64,000 bases of DNA from Maribellus sediminis (GCF_011799805.1 NZ_WXUB01000007.1:62001-126000); one strand, 5' to 3'; counted from the stretch's first letter, positions 46,855 to 55,844 are shown. Notes: generated by a model not told the origin, from the sequence alone. Made by a program: numbers and translations.

Positions 46855-47634
46855 ATGAAGAGAAACACCACAATTTTGCTTTTTGGAATGCTACTTTACT
46901 TGCTGTTACCTGCTTGTGATCAAATCGTATCGGATGATTTGGCCAAAGACGCAGACTACTTGAAATACGGCACCTCGTTTGGCATGTGCATCGGTTACTG
47001 TACACACGAAATACAGGTTACATCCAATAAAATCGATTTCAAAAAAAACGGACACAACATGGAAGGCCTGCTTCCGGAAGTAAGTTTATCAGCTGAAATT
47101 GATCAAAACTACTGGCTGCCACTTGTTGAGAACATCGACTTTGACGCCTTCAAGCAACTCGACTCCATTATTGGTTGTCCTGATTGTGCCGATGGCGGTG
47201 CCGAATGGATCGAAATAAAACACGGCGGGGAGGTGTATAAAGTTATTTTTGAGTACATGAACGAGCCCGACGCAGTAAGATCATTCATCGGCTATTTGCG
47301 TACTTATACTGATGCTTTTAAAATTGAGGAAAACGAAGAAGTAAATTTCGGCGACAGAACTTTAATCGATCAAGCAGGGATAATCAGAAACTCGCTTTGT
47401 CCCAACGACTGTAACGAATTCGTAATTGGTATAATTGACGGCACCGACACCAGCTACTTTTATGACGAATACTTACCCGAAGACCTCAATCTGGATTACA
47501 CTGAAATTGAATTCAACGGCGTATTGAAATACGATTCAACGAGTATTCATCAGCAAAACGGTAATGACGAAGCGGTTGAGGTTTTTAAGGCCCGTAACAT
47601 CCGGACGTTTAATGTTCGTTCCAATCTTGATTAA
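46855..47634 (+). CDS. Cys-rich lipoprotein, unknown function
   Basis: 259 residues with lipobox LLLPAC (Cys21). The mature protein has paired cysteines in SFGMCIGYCTHEI, GCPDCADGGAEWIEI and LCPNDCNEF, which could form disulfides or bind metal. The sequence around YGTSFGMCIGYC and the following CPDC-x-DGG pattern looks conserved-hypothetical for Bacteroidota rather than random, but I cannot assign a domain. The middle (VYKVIFEYMNEPDAVRSFIG) resembles proteins that compare a small binding site with peptide-like partners only loosely. Followed by a hairpin terminator. Confidence 0.75.
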   Translation: MKRNTTILLFGMLLYLLLPACDQIVSDDLAKDADYLKYGTSFGMCIGYCTHEIQVTSNKIDFKKNGHNMEGLLPEVSLSAEIDQNYWLPLVENIDFDAFKQLDSIIGCPDCADGGAEWIEIKHGGEVYKVIFEYMNEPDAVRSFIGYLRTYTDAFKIEENEEVNFGDRTLIDQAGIIRNSLCPNDCNEFVIGIIDGTDTSYFYDEYLPEDLNLDYTEIEFNGVLKYDSTSIHQQNGNDEAVEVFKARNIRTFNVRSNLD

Positions 47635-47656
47635 ACCATAAACAATGTTCATATAC

Positions 47657-47693
47657 AAGGCGTGGCAAAATTAAATTGCTGCGCCTTTGTTTT
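47657..47693 (+). terminator. Terminator after the Cys-rich lipoprotein gene
   Basis: AAGGCG (47657-47662) pairs with CGCCTT (47682-47687), with inner GCA/TGC pairing, followed by TGTTTT, 23 bp after the stop. It separates this gene from the convergent DUF5686 gene. Confidence 0.7.
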
Positions 47694-47758
47694 ATCCCGG
47701 GATTAAAAGTCCGGATCATTCATATTTGCCGCCTGCAACGTCAGGCAAAAAGTCCGTT

Positions 47759-50278
47759 TTATAATCCAATCTCGAAACGTGCCAGAATGCCAAACTGCGG
47801 AACATCGAGTTTTGATTTGGGTTGAATCCGCCAGATGGCTTCAATCCGTGCAATACTGAGTATATTTTCAACACCGGCTCCCAGTTCGATGTATGGTTTT
47901 TCCATATCGCTTACAGTTGTGGGGAAGCTCAAAATATCCTCGTGTTTATGACTGACGGAACCTACCAGCACCTTCGCAGATAACACTTCTCTCAGATTGG
48001 CTTTTCGGAATGCAGGTACCCTCCTGAAAATAAAGCCATTCAAATGATATTCAAGGTAGGCATGAAAATATTTATCGTGCACATATTCCAGGTAGTTCAG
48101 CAGGTTGAAATCGTAACTGTACAAGCCAAACGTTTCATTACCTCGCGGAATATCAAGCAAAGTGTAGGGCAATTTGCCCATCCAGGCACCGGCTTCAAGT
48201 GCATAATCAAAACGCGTCATACCCAGGTAAACATTGTCTTTTACTGTAGCTGCAACTCTTCCATAGTAGTTTGTAGTATTCCCGGAATACACCTGCCCTG
48301 CCCCCACTGTGAAATGAAAAATCGGGTAATCGGTTCCCATGTATAAACGCAGAAAACCGTCATCAATCACTTTCTCCTCGCGCGAAAAACGGGTATCTAA
48401 ACTAATTTCTGTTGCCGAAACCGAATTCGCAGGCTCACCATTTCGCATAAAAGGATAAAATTCAGGCGAATAGTGTTTGAAATAATTCACCGATAGTTTA
48501 TTCGATAATCCGGGATACCATTCATGCTCGTATCGACCAGTGATCTTTGTTTCACGAAACATTTCATCGAGCGGATTACGTTTGAAAATCTCTGAAACAA
48601 GGTTATTCTCGGTTGGACTAAATGCATTTTCGTAGAGGTAAAGAATTTTTTCATTTTCGCCGGTACGAATCATTTTATCGTCGAACGAAAAGCTAAGTAC
48701 CCGCCGCTGAATGGTTTGAAACTTATACCCGATTCCCCCCATTCCGGATAAATCCTGTGTGCGCGTGCTGTAGCCGAGTCCTCCCCACAACATCCAGTTT
48801 TCGCTGATTTCGGTACTTGTTCTGGCGCCAAAAAAGAAGCGATGTCCTTCTACTTCATTGGTATTGAAAAAGCTGGCATACGGACCGATCTCGAATTTCC
48901 CGACATCGAAATAACTGGTCATCATCATACGCGCCAGGTTGTTTACAAAATTGATTTGCCGGATGCTGCTGATCGAGTCGATCGTATGTTCGAGCATCAA
49001 CTGTTTTTGCGTCAGCGGCTCCATTCGGATATTACTCCAATAGGCCGAATCGCGACTGTAGGAACCCGGCAATTTTATTGTTTCGTATTTTGCCCGAGGT
49101 GTCAGCAGTTTTATTTCCTCAGGCGGATCAATAGTCACTTCGTCGATGGTAGCGGCCTGTGTGTAAAACAGCGACAGCCGGTTTGCCTTTTTATTCCGTG
49201 TCTCGAAGGGGATATAATCAAAAAGGGCATCAATCTGGTTTCGTTTGTAAAACGGTGTGGAATCGTTTACAAAATAGTAATTGCTACGGAGGTGCAGTTT
49301 TTTCAGGAAGTTCAGATTACTGGTCGACGAAAGATCAGCATCGATCTCCACGATCGAATAATATTTGTTCTCGGTAATAAAATATCCTTTAAAAGTATTC
49401 TCTCCATTTCGCCGGGGTTGAAAATGAACACGGTAGTGCATCACACCATCAACCAGCGAACTATCGGCCAGGAAATATTTGTAATAATACCAGCCGCCGT
49501 TTGAAAGTGGGCTGATAAAATTCTGTGTGAACAGGAGAATATGATTGTCGTAGAAATTAACTTCCATATCCAGCGCACTGGTATAGCCCGAAATCTCCAG
49601 TTCATCGAGAATTCCCACACCGCTGGTGCGGTCGGCCAAAACGGTTGACTTTGCTTTTTGAGGATCGCGTTGAACCTCGTTAAAAACCAGCTGTTCAGAA
49701 AAATACAGCGGAAGGAAACGGGTTCCGTCTTCCTCTGTCTTGATCAAATTAGCATTTTCCTGCAATACTTTCGAATCGAGCAGTTTATCGGTAATGTTAT
49801 TGATCTGGTACTGCCACTGGGTGTATTTTTTATACGAAAATTTATTGTATTGATCCGGGTTGTTGGCTTCCTTCCGATCCATGATGTGGCCGAACAACGC
49901 CCGCATCGGACCTTCATCGGGAGCCACCTCCACTTCGCCGATATCAAACACTTCGGGCAACATCACCACGCTCAGCGAAACCATGTCCTCGCGCGGCAAC
50001 AACTTGATCACCGGCTTGTAACCAATAGCCGAAAACGAAAGTGTATCGGTAAGTTTTGGGAACGGCATTCTGAAATTTCCCAAAGTATCAGTAGTTGTAC
50101 CTGTAGTAGTATGTTTAATTGAAATGTTTACAAACGGTATGGCTTCACCGGTTTGCATGTCGGTTACCGTTCCGCTTAGTATTTTTTTCTGACCGAAAGC
50201 TGTTCCGGTACTCAGCAACAAAAAATAAATAAAAGCAACGATAATTCGATACCTCAAACGGGTTTTATACTCTGGCAT
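47759..50278 (-). CDS. DUF5686 and carboxypeptidase-regulatory-like outer-membrane protein
   Basis: 839 residues. Signal peptide ending TAFGQ near residue 29; a carboxypeptidase-regulatory-like domain at about 34-115 (LSGTVTDMQTGEAIPFVNISI, TDTLGNFRMPFP, FSAIGYKPVIK); then the DUF5686 region, with the periplasmic helix-rich part (KFSYKKYTQWQYQINNITDK) and a C-terminal outer-membrane barrel rich in alternating aromatic strands, ending FGILARFEIGL. Full-length family members have just this architecture. They are outer-membrane proteins of unknown function, widespread in Bacteroidota. Monocistronic, transcribed on the minus strand. Confidence 0.9.
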   Translation of the reverse strand: MPEYKTRLRYRIIVAFIYFLLLSTGTAFGQKKILSGTVTDMQTGEAIPFVNISIKHTTTGTTTDTLGNFRMPFPKLTDTLSFSAIGYKPVIKLLPREDMVSLSVVMLPEVFDIGEVEVAPDEGPMRALFGHIMDRKEANNPDQYNKFSYKKYTQWQYQINNITDKLLDSKVLQENANLIKTEEDGTRFLPLYFSEQLVFNEVQRDPQKAKSTVLADRTSGVGILDELEISGYTSALDMEVNFYDNHILLFTQNFISPLSNGGWYYYKYFLADSSLVDGVMHYRVHFQPRRNGENTFKGYFITENKYYSIVEIDADLSSTSNLNFLKKLHLRSNYYFVNDSTPFYKRNQIDALFDYIPFETRNKKANRLSLFYTQAATIDEVTIDPPEEIKLLTPRAKYETIKLPGSYSRDSAYWSNIRMEPLTQKQLMLEHTIDSISSIRQINFVNNLARMMMTSYFDVGKFEIGPYASFFNTNEVEGHRFFFGARTSTEISENWMLWGGLGYSTRTQDLSGMGGIGYKFQTIQRRVLSFSFDDKMIRTGENEKILYLYENAFSPTENNLVSEIFKRNPLDEMFRETKITGRYEHEWYPGLSNKLSVNYFKHYSPEFYPFMRNGEPANSVSATEISLDTRFSREEKVIDDGFLRLYMGTDYPIFHFTVGAGQVYSGNTTNYYGRVAATVKDNVYLGMTRFDYALEAGAWMGKLPYTLLDIPRGNETFGLYSYDFNLLNYLEYVHDKYFHAYLEYHLNGFIFRRVPAFRKANLREVLSAKVLVGSVSHKHEDILSFPTTVSDMEKPYIELGAGVENILSIARIEAIWRIQPKSKLDVPQFGILARFEIGL

Positions 50279-50420
50279 ATATCTGTTTTCTGTTTCCTAA
50301 ATCGAGGCTTCTTTTGTGAAAAATCCTCTGCGTAAAGGTGTTCAAAAAATCAGTATTCCGGATCGGCTATCGATTATTTTTCGCTTTTATTCGATAAACC
50401 TTAAAATCATATCGGTGACA

Positions 50421-50453
50421 AAAAGAAAAAACCGGTTGAAATACAACCGGTTT
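50421..50453 (-). terminator. Intrinsic terminator of the queuosine precursor transporter gene
   Basis: AAACCGGTTG (50429-50438) and CAACCGGTTT (50444-50453) form a perfect 10-bp stem around a 5-nt loop; on the minus strand it is followed by a T-rich run. It lies 7 bp after the stop at 50460. Confidence 0.85.
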
Positions 50454-50459
50454 CTTATC

Positions 50460-51161
50460 TTACATTAAAAATTTGTTCTTTTTATGAATGCCGCGAGCCC
50501 AGTACACAAAAGGAGTATCGGCGGCTGCCACAATCCATTTCAGGAAGTACGTTGTAAGAAAAATCTCGAAAAGCACAACACCTTCGTAGACTCCCCAGAA
50601 CGCAATAAGTACAAAAACCACACTGTCGATCAACTGCGAAACCATAGTACTAAGGTTATTGCGTAACCAGATTTGATGGTCCTTTGAAAAACGCTTTCTC
50701 CAGAAATGATAGGCCCAAACATCGTGGCGTTGCGAAAGCAGGTAGGCACTTAAACTGGCAATCGCGATGCGTGGCATCAAACTAAAAATAGTACTTGTTG
50801 CCTCGTGAGCTACCGGAGCAAAATCGTCGCCGGCGAACGGGATAAATTGCAGGGCCAGGTTCATCAATAAGGTCATTGAAATCAGGCTAAAAAAGCCGAT
50901 CCAGACTGCTTTCTTGGCTTCCTGCTTTCCGTAATTCTCGGAAAGAATGTCGGTTACCAGAAACGACGTAGCATAAACAATGTTACCCAGCGTTGCAGCC
51001 AAACCAAATAACTTTACGGTTTGAATCACCTGGATATTGGCAATGATCACCGAGATCGGGATCCACATAATGAGCCCCCATTTACCAAACAGGCGATAAG
51101 CCAGAATAATTAACAGAAAATTGGCCAGCAGCATAACCAGCCACAGTAGTTCGTTTTGCAT
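50460..51161 (-). CDS. yhhQ: Queuosine precursor transporter (YhhQ/VUT family)
   Basis: 233 residues, six membrane spans. Vitamin-uptake-like (VUT) family signature around NIVYATSFLVTDILSENYGKQEAKKAVWIGF, plus SQLIDSVVFVLIAFWGVYEG, both typical of YhhQ, which imports the queuosine precursors preQ0/preQ1 for tRNA wobble modification. No queuosine biosynthesis genes are next to it, consistent with a salvage role. The 5' leader carries a small hairpin with an A-rich tail, discussed as a possible preQ1-type element. Confidence 0.92.
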   Translation of the reverse strand: MQNELLWLVMLLANFLLIILAYRLFGKWGLIMWIPISVIIANIQVIQTVKLFGLAATLGNIVYATSFLVTDILSENYGKQEAKKAVWIGFFSLISMTLLMNLALQFIPFAGDDFAPVAHEATSTIFSLMPRIAIASLSAYLLSQRHDVWAYHFWRKRFSKDHQIWLRNNLSTMVSQLIDSVVFVLIAFWGVYEGVVLFEIFLTTYFLKWIVAAADTPFVYWARGIHKKNKFLM

Positions 51162-51181
51162 TTTTTTAATTTTTAGTTGTC

Positions 51182-51200
51182 GCAGGGTGATGCCACCTGC
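51182..51200 (-). promoter_or_regulatory. Small hairpin with A-rich tail in the yhhQ leader
   Basis: On the minus strand GCAGG and CCTGC enclose a 9-nt loop TGGCATCAC; about 20 A-rich bases (including ACAACTAAAAATTAAAAAA) lead to the ATG. The size and A-rich tail recall preQ1 class I aptamers, but the loop-tail pairing needed for the pseudoknot is not evident. Confidence 0.3.
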
Positions 51201-51300
51201 AAAAGTTTAACATTTCAATTCGGGCAGCAAATGTAGAATAAAAAGGCAAAATGAAAAAGCAAAAAGGCAAAAGTGTTTGTCTGCCAGCAATTTATTAAGC

Positions 51301-52371
51301 CTAAGCCTTTTTCAGGATTCCCAGCACACGCTCGTCCACCTTGCCGAAAAGCGATACACCCGAAGCACCATTTTTCATGGCATAACGAATTCCCTGTTCC
51401 AATTCTTCATCCGTTTTAAAATCGGGGATGAACAAACCCGCGTACACAGGGAACTTGCCGCTCAAAAAATGAAGGCCTTCTTCCACAGCGTCGCCAATCC
51501 ATTTTACAGGTTCGCGATAAAAACCATGATAAATCATTGGAGCAACTCCATCAAGGTTCCAGTTGGTCCAGTCCTGCCGAACGATGCGGCGTGCTACTTC
51601 CGGCGTTGGAAAAACAGCGGCGGTAATCGGCTTTTTATAGGAATGTGTCAGATCGGCCAAATGGTTCACAATGTTGTTCACCTGCTCGTAACGAAACTTA
51701 CGCCACGAGGGACTTTGATCGGGAAACTCCATTTCAAGCGGGTCGGTGCCGTACTCTGCTTTATATTTTGAACGACACGAATCGCAATAACAAAAATCGT
51801 ATTCGGGCAATTCTTTGGTTTGATCAATATCATATTTGTCCCAAAGGTTTACCGGCAGGATAACATCACAATAACGCACATAATCCAGGTGCAGGCCATC
51901 CACATAATCCTTCTCCAGAATGGTTTTCGATTGTTGTGTCAGAAATTCCAGAGTTTCAGGCTTTGTCGGACACAACCAGCGGTAATAACCCACATAAGGA
52001 GGATCGGTAGCGCATGATTTCCCATTTCTGCTTACGGCATAAATCTCCGGCTTATTTTCCAAAAGATCTTTGTCTCCGCGATTCATGGTCCACATCCAGC
52101 GGTGAGTTTCGAGCCCTGCTTTTTTGGCAATGCGAAAGTGACGTTCGCTGTCGGCTTCAAAGAACATTCCACGAATACCGGCTGCATAAAAACTTTCATA
52201 CTTTGTCTTCAGTTCCTCATCACCTGCAGTTCGGTTAGGATTTTCCCATACCCAGTGTTTTGTTTTGGCAGTCTTTTTTTCTGCTTTCGACTCACCGGCC
52301 GATGCTCCCAAAACGGTCATGCCCATTCCGGCCAAAACCGACGACTTAATGAAATCACGTTTGTTCATCAT
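51301..52371 (-). CDS. Exported TIM-barrel glycosidase-like protein (family 10 glycosylhydrolase-like)
   Basis: 356 residues with a Tat-like N-terminus (MMNKRDFIKSSVLAGMGMTVLG). The mature part looks like a TIM-barrel of the glycosylhydrolase-like GHL families: YAAGIRGMFFEADSE, WLCPTKPETLEFL, YVDGLHLDYVRYCDVI with an acidic pair after the strand, and DFCYCDSCRSKYKAEYG, a Cys-pair insertion seen in such proteins. Catalysis is inferred from the fold, and substrate is unknown. It starts 4 bp after the stop of the CBM9-like gene, so the two are almost certainly cotranscribed. Confidence 0.78.
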   Translation of the reverse strand: MMNKRDFIKSSVLAGMGMTVLGASAGESKAEKKTAKTKHWVWENPNRTAGDEELKTKYESFYAAGIRGMFFEADSERHFRIAKKAGLETHRWMWTMNRGDKDLLENKPEIYAVSRNGKSCATDPPYVGYYRWLCPTKPETLEFLTQQSKTILEKDYVDGLHLDYVRYCDVILPVNLWDKYDIDQTKELPEYDFCYCDSCRSKYKAEYGTDPLEMEFPDQSPSWRKFRYEQVNNIVNHLADLTHSYKKPITAAVFPTPEVARRIVRQDWTNWNLDGVAPMIYHGFYREPVKWIGDAVEEGLHFLSGKFPVYAGLFIPDFKTDEELEQGIRYAMKNGASGVSLFGKVDERVLGILKKA

Positions 52372-52375
52372 CCTG

Positions 52376-53482
52376 TTATTTAGTTGCTTGTAGTATTAAT
52401 CCTTCCTGATCGATGACCAAAATCAATCCGTTTTGTGCGGTTAAAGTAACCTGATATGCAGTAGAATCAGACTTTAAGTTAAGTTGAAACGACTGCCCGG
52501 CATCCTCACCCCTTTCAGCAATATTCAGTTCGTTAAGCGAAGTTGCATATCTTTCGTGCACTTTTCTGAATTGTTGCTGCCTGTAATAAATTTCCCACAG
52601 GTATTTTCGTAGAACTTCATCCGCCGGCAAATTGAAATCCACTTTCTTACCCGCCGGTTTTTCTGAGAACATAACCAGTCCCCAGCGTTCGGGATAATGC
52701 ATATTGATGACGCCTTGCGGACTCCAAACCCAATTATTTTCAGGCAGATCGCGACCGGTTTGCTGATTCTTTCTCTTTACGTATTTTCCGTCAACAAGGT
52801 CGGTTTGCCACTGCACCCTCGAGAAGTTAAGCTTCCATAAACTTCCGTCTTCAGGCTGAACAAATTCGCCGTTTGTGCTTAACGAGCTGAAAGGAACTTT
52901 CATTTCCACGCTCCACATCTCATCTTTGTCATTCGGATTATTCAGCGTTCCCTTGATGCAAACGGCACTCTCAAAACCTTCAGCATTCCACTTTATGTCG
53001 GGTTTGCCTCCGTTTCTGTATGGTTTATTCAGCACCAGGTCGAACAAGGTGTTTTGGGCATTTACTTCAAATTCGTAATAATTGTGCGTGTCGCGATCGG
53101 GATCGATAAACAGCTCAATGTCGTTTTCGTGGAAAACCACCATGTCGTGTTTATCATAGTAGGCCCAAATATTGGGTTCTTCAAGTTCAACATAAACATA
53201 GAGATTGTCTTTGTCCCAAAGCAATTTAAATCGTGTTTGAAATAAGGGAGCCGGTTTTAAATCACCTTCAATATCAACAAATTCATCGGACCATTGAGCC
53301 CGATCCCATGCCTTTTCAAGCGGCTTTCCGTCAAGAGTAATTTCTTCTGTTGACCGCTGAATCACGTAACTTTTGGGTAAAGTCAGTAAATGGTCGTTCC
53401 CGCGAAAAGTGTTTTGGGCTATAGAAGTATAAGCAAAGCTAAGTCCGATTAATAGAAAAACAATTCGATTCCTCCACTGCAT
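52376..53482 (-). CDS. Exported carbohydrate-binding family 9-like protein
   Basis: 368 residues with a signal peptide ending SIAQ. Residues about 40-240 form a CBM9-like beta-sandwich (EEITLDGKPLEKAWDRAQWSD, FKLLWDKDNLYVYVELEEPN, FHENDIELFIDPDRDTHNYYEFEVN), the module known for binding sugar reducing ends in xylanases but also found alone in Bacteroidota. The C-terminal part contains EIYYRQQQFRKVHERYATSL and a short beta end. First gene of an operon with the glycosidase-like gene; they may act together on a glycan. A perfect palindrome overlaps its promoter. Confidence 0.85.
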   Translation of the reverse strand: MQWRNRIVFLLIGLSFAYTSIAQNTFRGNDHLLTLPKSYVIQRSTEEITLDGKPLEKAWDRAQWSDEFVDIEGDLKPAPLFQTRFKLLWDKDNLYVYVELEEPNIWAYYDKHDMVVFHENDIELFIDPDRDTHNYYEFEVNAQNTLFDLVLNKPYRNGGKPDIKWNAEGFESAVCIKGTLNNPNDKDEMWSVEMKVPFSSLSTNGEFVQPEDGSLWKLNFSRVQWQTDLVDGKYVKRKNQQTGRDLPENNWVWSPQGVINMHYPERWGLVMFSEKPAGKKVDFNLPADEVLRKYLWEIYYRQQQFRKVHERYATSLNELNIAERGEDAGQSFQLNLKSDSTAYQVTLTAQNGLILVIDQEGLILQATK

Positions 53483-53487
53483 ATCTC

Positions 53488-53538
53488 AATATTTTTGTTT
53501 CCTACCGAAACAAAAATATTAAAATAATCACAATTCAA
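53488..53538 (-). promoter_or_regulatory. Promoter with overlapping perfect 14-bp palindrome (CBM9 operon)
   Basis: AATATTTTTGTTTC (53488-53501) and its exact complement (53507-53520) flank a 5-bp centre. On the minus strand the upstream half contains TATTTTTG (53518-53511), a perfect TAnnTTTG -7 element, with TTG at 53538-53536, 17 bp away. The palindrome ends 5 bp before the ATG. It could be an operator covering the -7 element and start, or a leader hairpin. Confidence 0.6.
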
Positions 53539-53570
53539 GACTGGCTTTATAAAATTATTACAAAAGTCAC

Positions 53571-54044
53571 CTATGTCATATCCACATCACGTGTAATGTA
53601 TTCGGCGTAGTCTTTAATGGTAGGTTCATAATCCTCGTGAAACAGGTGCGAGCTTACCATAAAATCGGCAGTCGACCGGTTCGAGGCAGTTGGAATGTTG
53701 TAAAGAACAGTGATTCGCAACAAAGCTTTCACGTCTACATCGTGCGGTTGTGGTTGCATCGGATCCCAGAAAAAGATGAGCAGATCAACATTTCCCTCGC
53801 AAATCAACGCACCAAGTTGCTGATCTCCGCCAAGCGGTCCCGACTTTAAACGTAATACTGTCGGAGGAACAGCTCCATGCTCTTCGCACTTTGCTCTCAA
53901 TGTGTCGTCAACCAGTTTCCCGGTAGTTCCTGTGCAAATTAAATCGTGCTGGGCTAACTCTTTCCAGTTAAATCCCACCCACTCCATAATGTCTTTTTTT
54001 CTATTATCGTGGGCAACTATAGCAATATTCTTTTTCTTCTTCAT
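53571..54044 (-). CDS. mgsA: Methylglyoxal synthase
   Basis: 157 residues. Converts dihydroxyacetone phosphate to methylglyoxal and phosphate, an overflow bypass of lower glycolysis. All family signatures are present: AHDNRKKD with His12, CTGTTGKLV (phosphate-binding), SGPLGGDQQLGA with catalytic Asp74, FFWDPMQPQPHDVDVKALLR with His101 and Asp102/104, and NIPTASNRSTADF. Length is that of the family. It is separated from glmM and the CBM9 operon by its own intergenic regions. An aldo/keto reductase elsewhere in the window could detoxify its product (inference). Confidence 0.96.
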   Translation of the reverse strand: MKKKKNIAIVAHDNRKKDIMEWVGFNWKELAQHDLICTGTTGKLVDDTLRAKCEEHGAVPPTVLRLKSGPLGGDQQLGALICEGNVDLLIFFWDPMQPQPHDVDVKALLRITVLYNIPTASNRSTADFMVSSHLFHEDYEPTIKDYAEYITRDVDMT

Positions 54045-54141
54045 GGCTAATTAATTGTTTAATTTAACAATACTAAAGTAGAGTTCTTAAATGTGGGAGA
54101 TTAGTGAGGTGGTTTTTCTCAGTAGCATTTTTTATTCAGCT

Positions 54142-54186
54142 CCGGCATGCCGGGAATGATCTAAATACCTTTCGCTACAAAGGTAT
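54142..54186. repeat. Two adjacent palindromes between glmM and mgsA
   Basis: CCGGCATGCCGG (54142-54153) is a perfect 12-bp palindrome; ATACCTTT/AAAGGTAT (54165-54186) is an 8-bp stem with a 6-nt loop. The flanking words (TTTATTCAGCTCCGG, CTTTCGCTACAAAGG) look like dispersed REP-type intergenic repeats of Bacteroidota. It lies about 100 bp after the glmM stop and could also end that transcript. Confidence 0.5.
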
Positions 54187-54289
54187 ATCCATTTCACCCA
54201 CAATTTGACAATAAGATTCGCGATAGATGAACTTATTTATCTTAATTTAATCTACCGCAGCTAAAGAAATAAATACCAATCAGATAGAA

Positions 54290-55672
54290 CTATATGATTG
54301 ATTTTATTTTATCGATAATGCTTGTTGCCAGTTGTGCGGCCGCTTCCATTGTTTTGGCTTCGGCATAAATGCGGATAATAGGCTCGGTGTTCGATTTACG
54401 TAAATGCACCCAGGAATCCGCAAAGTCTATTTTCACACCATCGATATCTGTTACTTGCTCGTTGGAATACAGTTCTTTGATTTTAACTAAAATTCCGTCG
54501 ACATCGATATCAGGCGTCAGTTCAATTTTATTTTTCGAGATAAAATAATCAGGATATGTCTTTCTCAGCTCCGAACATTTCAAACCGCTTTTTGCCAGGT
54601 GAGTAAGGAACAAAGCAGCTCCTACCAGGGCGTCGCGTCCGCTGTGACTTGTTGGGTAAATAATTCCGCCGTTTCCTTCGCCACCGATAATTGCATTGGT
54701 TTCGCGGATTTTTGCCACCACATTCACCTCGCCAACAGCTGCCGCACTGTAAGTGTATCCGTGTTTTTCAGTAACATCGCGCAATGCCCGGCTCGACGAC
54801 AGGTTGGAAACTGTATTACCCGGTGTCTGACCCAAAATATAATCGGCCACCGCCACCAGCGTATATTCTTCGTTGAACATTCTGCCATCTTCGTTAATGA
54901 TCACCAGGCGGTCAACATCCGGATCGACAACAAAACCAACATCAACTCCACTGTTTTTAATGATCTCGGCAGTTTCAAGCAGGTTCTCGGGAATTGGCTC
55001 GGGAGTATGTGCAAAATGACCGGTGGCTTCGCAGTTGATCTCCACAACTTTTTTAATGTCGAGTGCCTTAAATAAAGCCGGCATAGCAATTCCGCCCACC
55101 GAATTTACAGCATCAATAGCAACCGAAAAATTGGCTTTTTTGATCGCTTCAACGTCAACCAAATCAAGATTTAATACATGCTGAACGTGAAAATCGGTAT
55201 AATCTTTTTCGGTGATGGCACCAAGATCATCTACTTCGGCAAAGCTAAAATCCTCAGCCTCGGCAATTTCAAGAATACGTGCTCCTTCCTCGGCATTCAG
55301 AAACTCGCCAGATGCGTTCAGCAATTTCAAGGCGTTCCACTGTTTCGGATTATGACTGGCAGTTAAGATAATTCCACCATCCGCTTTTTCTTCGGTAACG
55401 GCTATTTCTGTAGTTGGCGTGGTAGCCAAACCAATGTTAACCACTGCGCATCCCATTCCGCTAAGCGTGGCTACAACCAGCGAGCTTACCATTTCGCCGG
55501 AAATACGGGCATCGCGCCCAACCACAACCGTTATGGCTGCCTTACCCGACTTTTCCTTTGCCCAGGTAGCATACGAAGCCGTAAATTTCACAACATCAAG
55601 CGGACTTAATCCTTCGCCCGGTTTTCCTCCAATGGTTCCGCGAATTCCAGAAATAGATTTTATTAAGGTCAT
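54290..55672 (-). CDS. glmM: Phosphoglucosamine mutase (phosphohexomutase)
   Basis: 460 residues of the alpha-D-phosphohexomutase family. Four domains with GIRGTIGG at the start, phosphoserine Ser106 in LTASHNPKQWNALKLLN, metal-binding loop DPDVDRLVI, sugar-specificity loop GGEGNGGIIYP, and phosphate-binding RKSNTEPIIRIYAEA at the C-terminus. Bacteroidota proteins of this type are annotated GlmM (glucosamine-6-P to glucosamine-1-P, for peptidoglycan and LPS). The specificity loop differs from the usual GGEQSGH of GlmM, so phosphomannomutase or phosphoglucomutase activity remains possible. Confidence 0.87.
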   Translation of the reverse strand: MTLIKSISGIRGTIGGKPGEGLSPLDVVKFTASYATWAKEKSGKAAITVVVGRDARISGEMVSSLVVATLSGMGCAVVNIGLATTPTTEIAVTEEKADGGIILTASHNPKQWNALKLLNASGEFLNAEEGARILEIAEAEDFSFAEVDDLGAITEKDYTDFHVQHVLNLDLVDVEAIKKANFSVAIDAVNSVGGIAMPALFKALDIKKVVEINCEATGHFAHTPEPIPENLLETAEIIKNSGVDVGFVVDPDVDRLVIINEDGRMFNEEYTLVAVADYILGQTPGNTVSNLSSSRALRDVTEKHGYTYSAAAVGEVNVVAKIRETNAIIGGEGNGGIIYPTSHSGRDALVGAALFLTHLAKSGLKCSELRKTYPDYFISKNKIELTPDIDVDGILVKIKELYSNEQVTDIDGVKIDFADSWVHLRKSNTEPIIRIYAEAKTMEAAAQLATSIIDKIKSII

Positions 55673-55693
55673 TATGTTCGATTATTTTGGGCT

Positions 55694-55727
55694 CAAATAT
55701 ACAAATCGGGGCAGGATAATTAGCAAA
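55694..55727 (-). promoter_or_regulatory. Promoter of glmM
   Basis: On the minus strand TTTG (55727-55724), 22 bp, then TATATTTG (55701-55694), matching TAnnTTTG. It lies about 21 bp before the glmM ATG. Confidence 0.6.
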
Positions 55728-55844
55728 CGAAAATCATATGTAGCAGAATTGATCAAAATGCAACAATTGCATAACAAAAGCACATACCTAACTAATAATC
55801 AAATAAATGCACAAATAAAAACGCAGCAGGCAGAATAAAAAACC

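Noticed and set aside
48842-49504. Plus-strand 220-residue ORF opposite the DUF5686 gene
   Set aside because: Antisense shadow; the DUF5686 frame is complete.
19966-54044. Methylglyoxal pathway cluster (mgsA and aldo/keto reductase)
   Set aside because: The two genes are over 30 kb apart with no shared regulatory signal.
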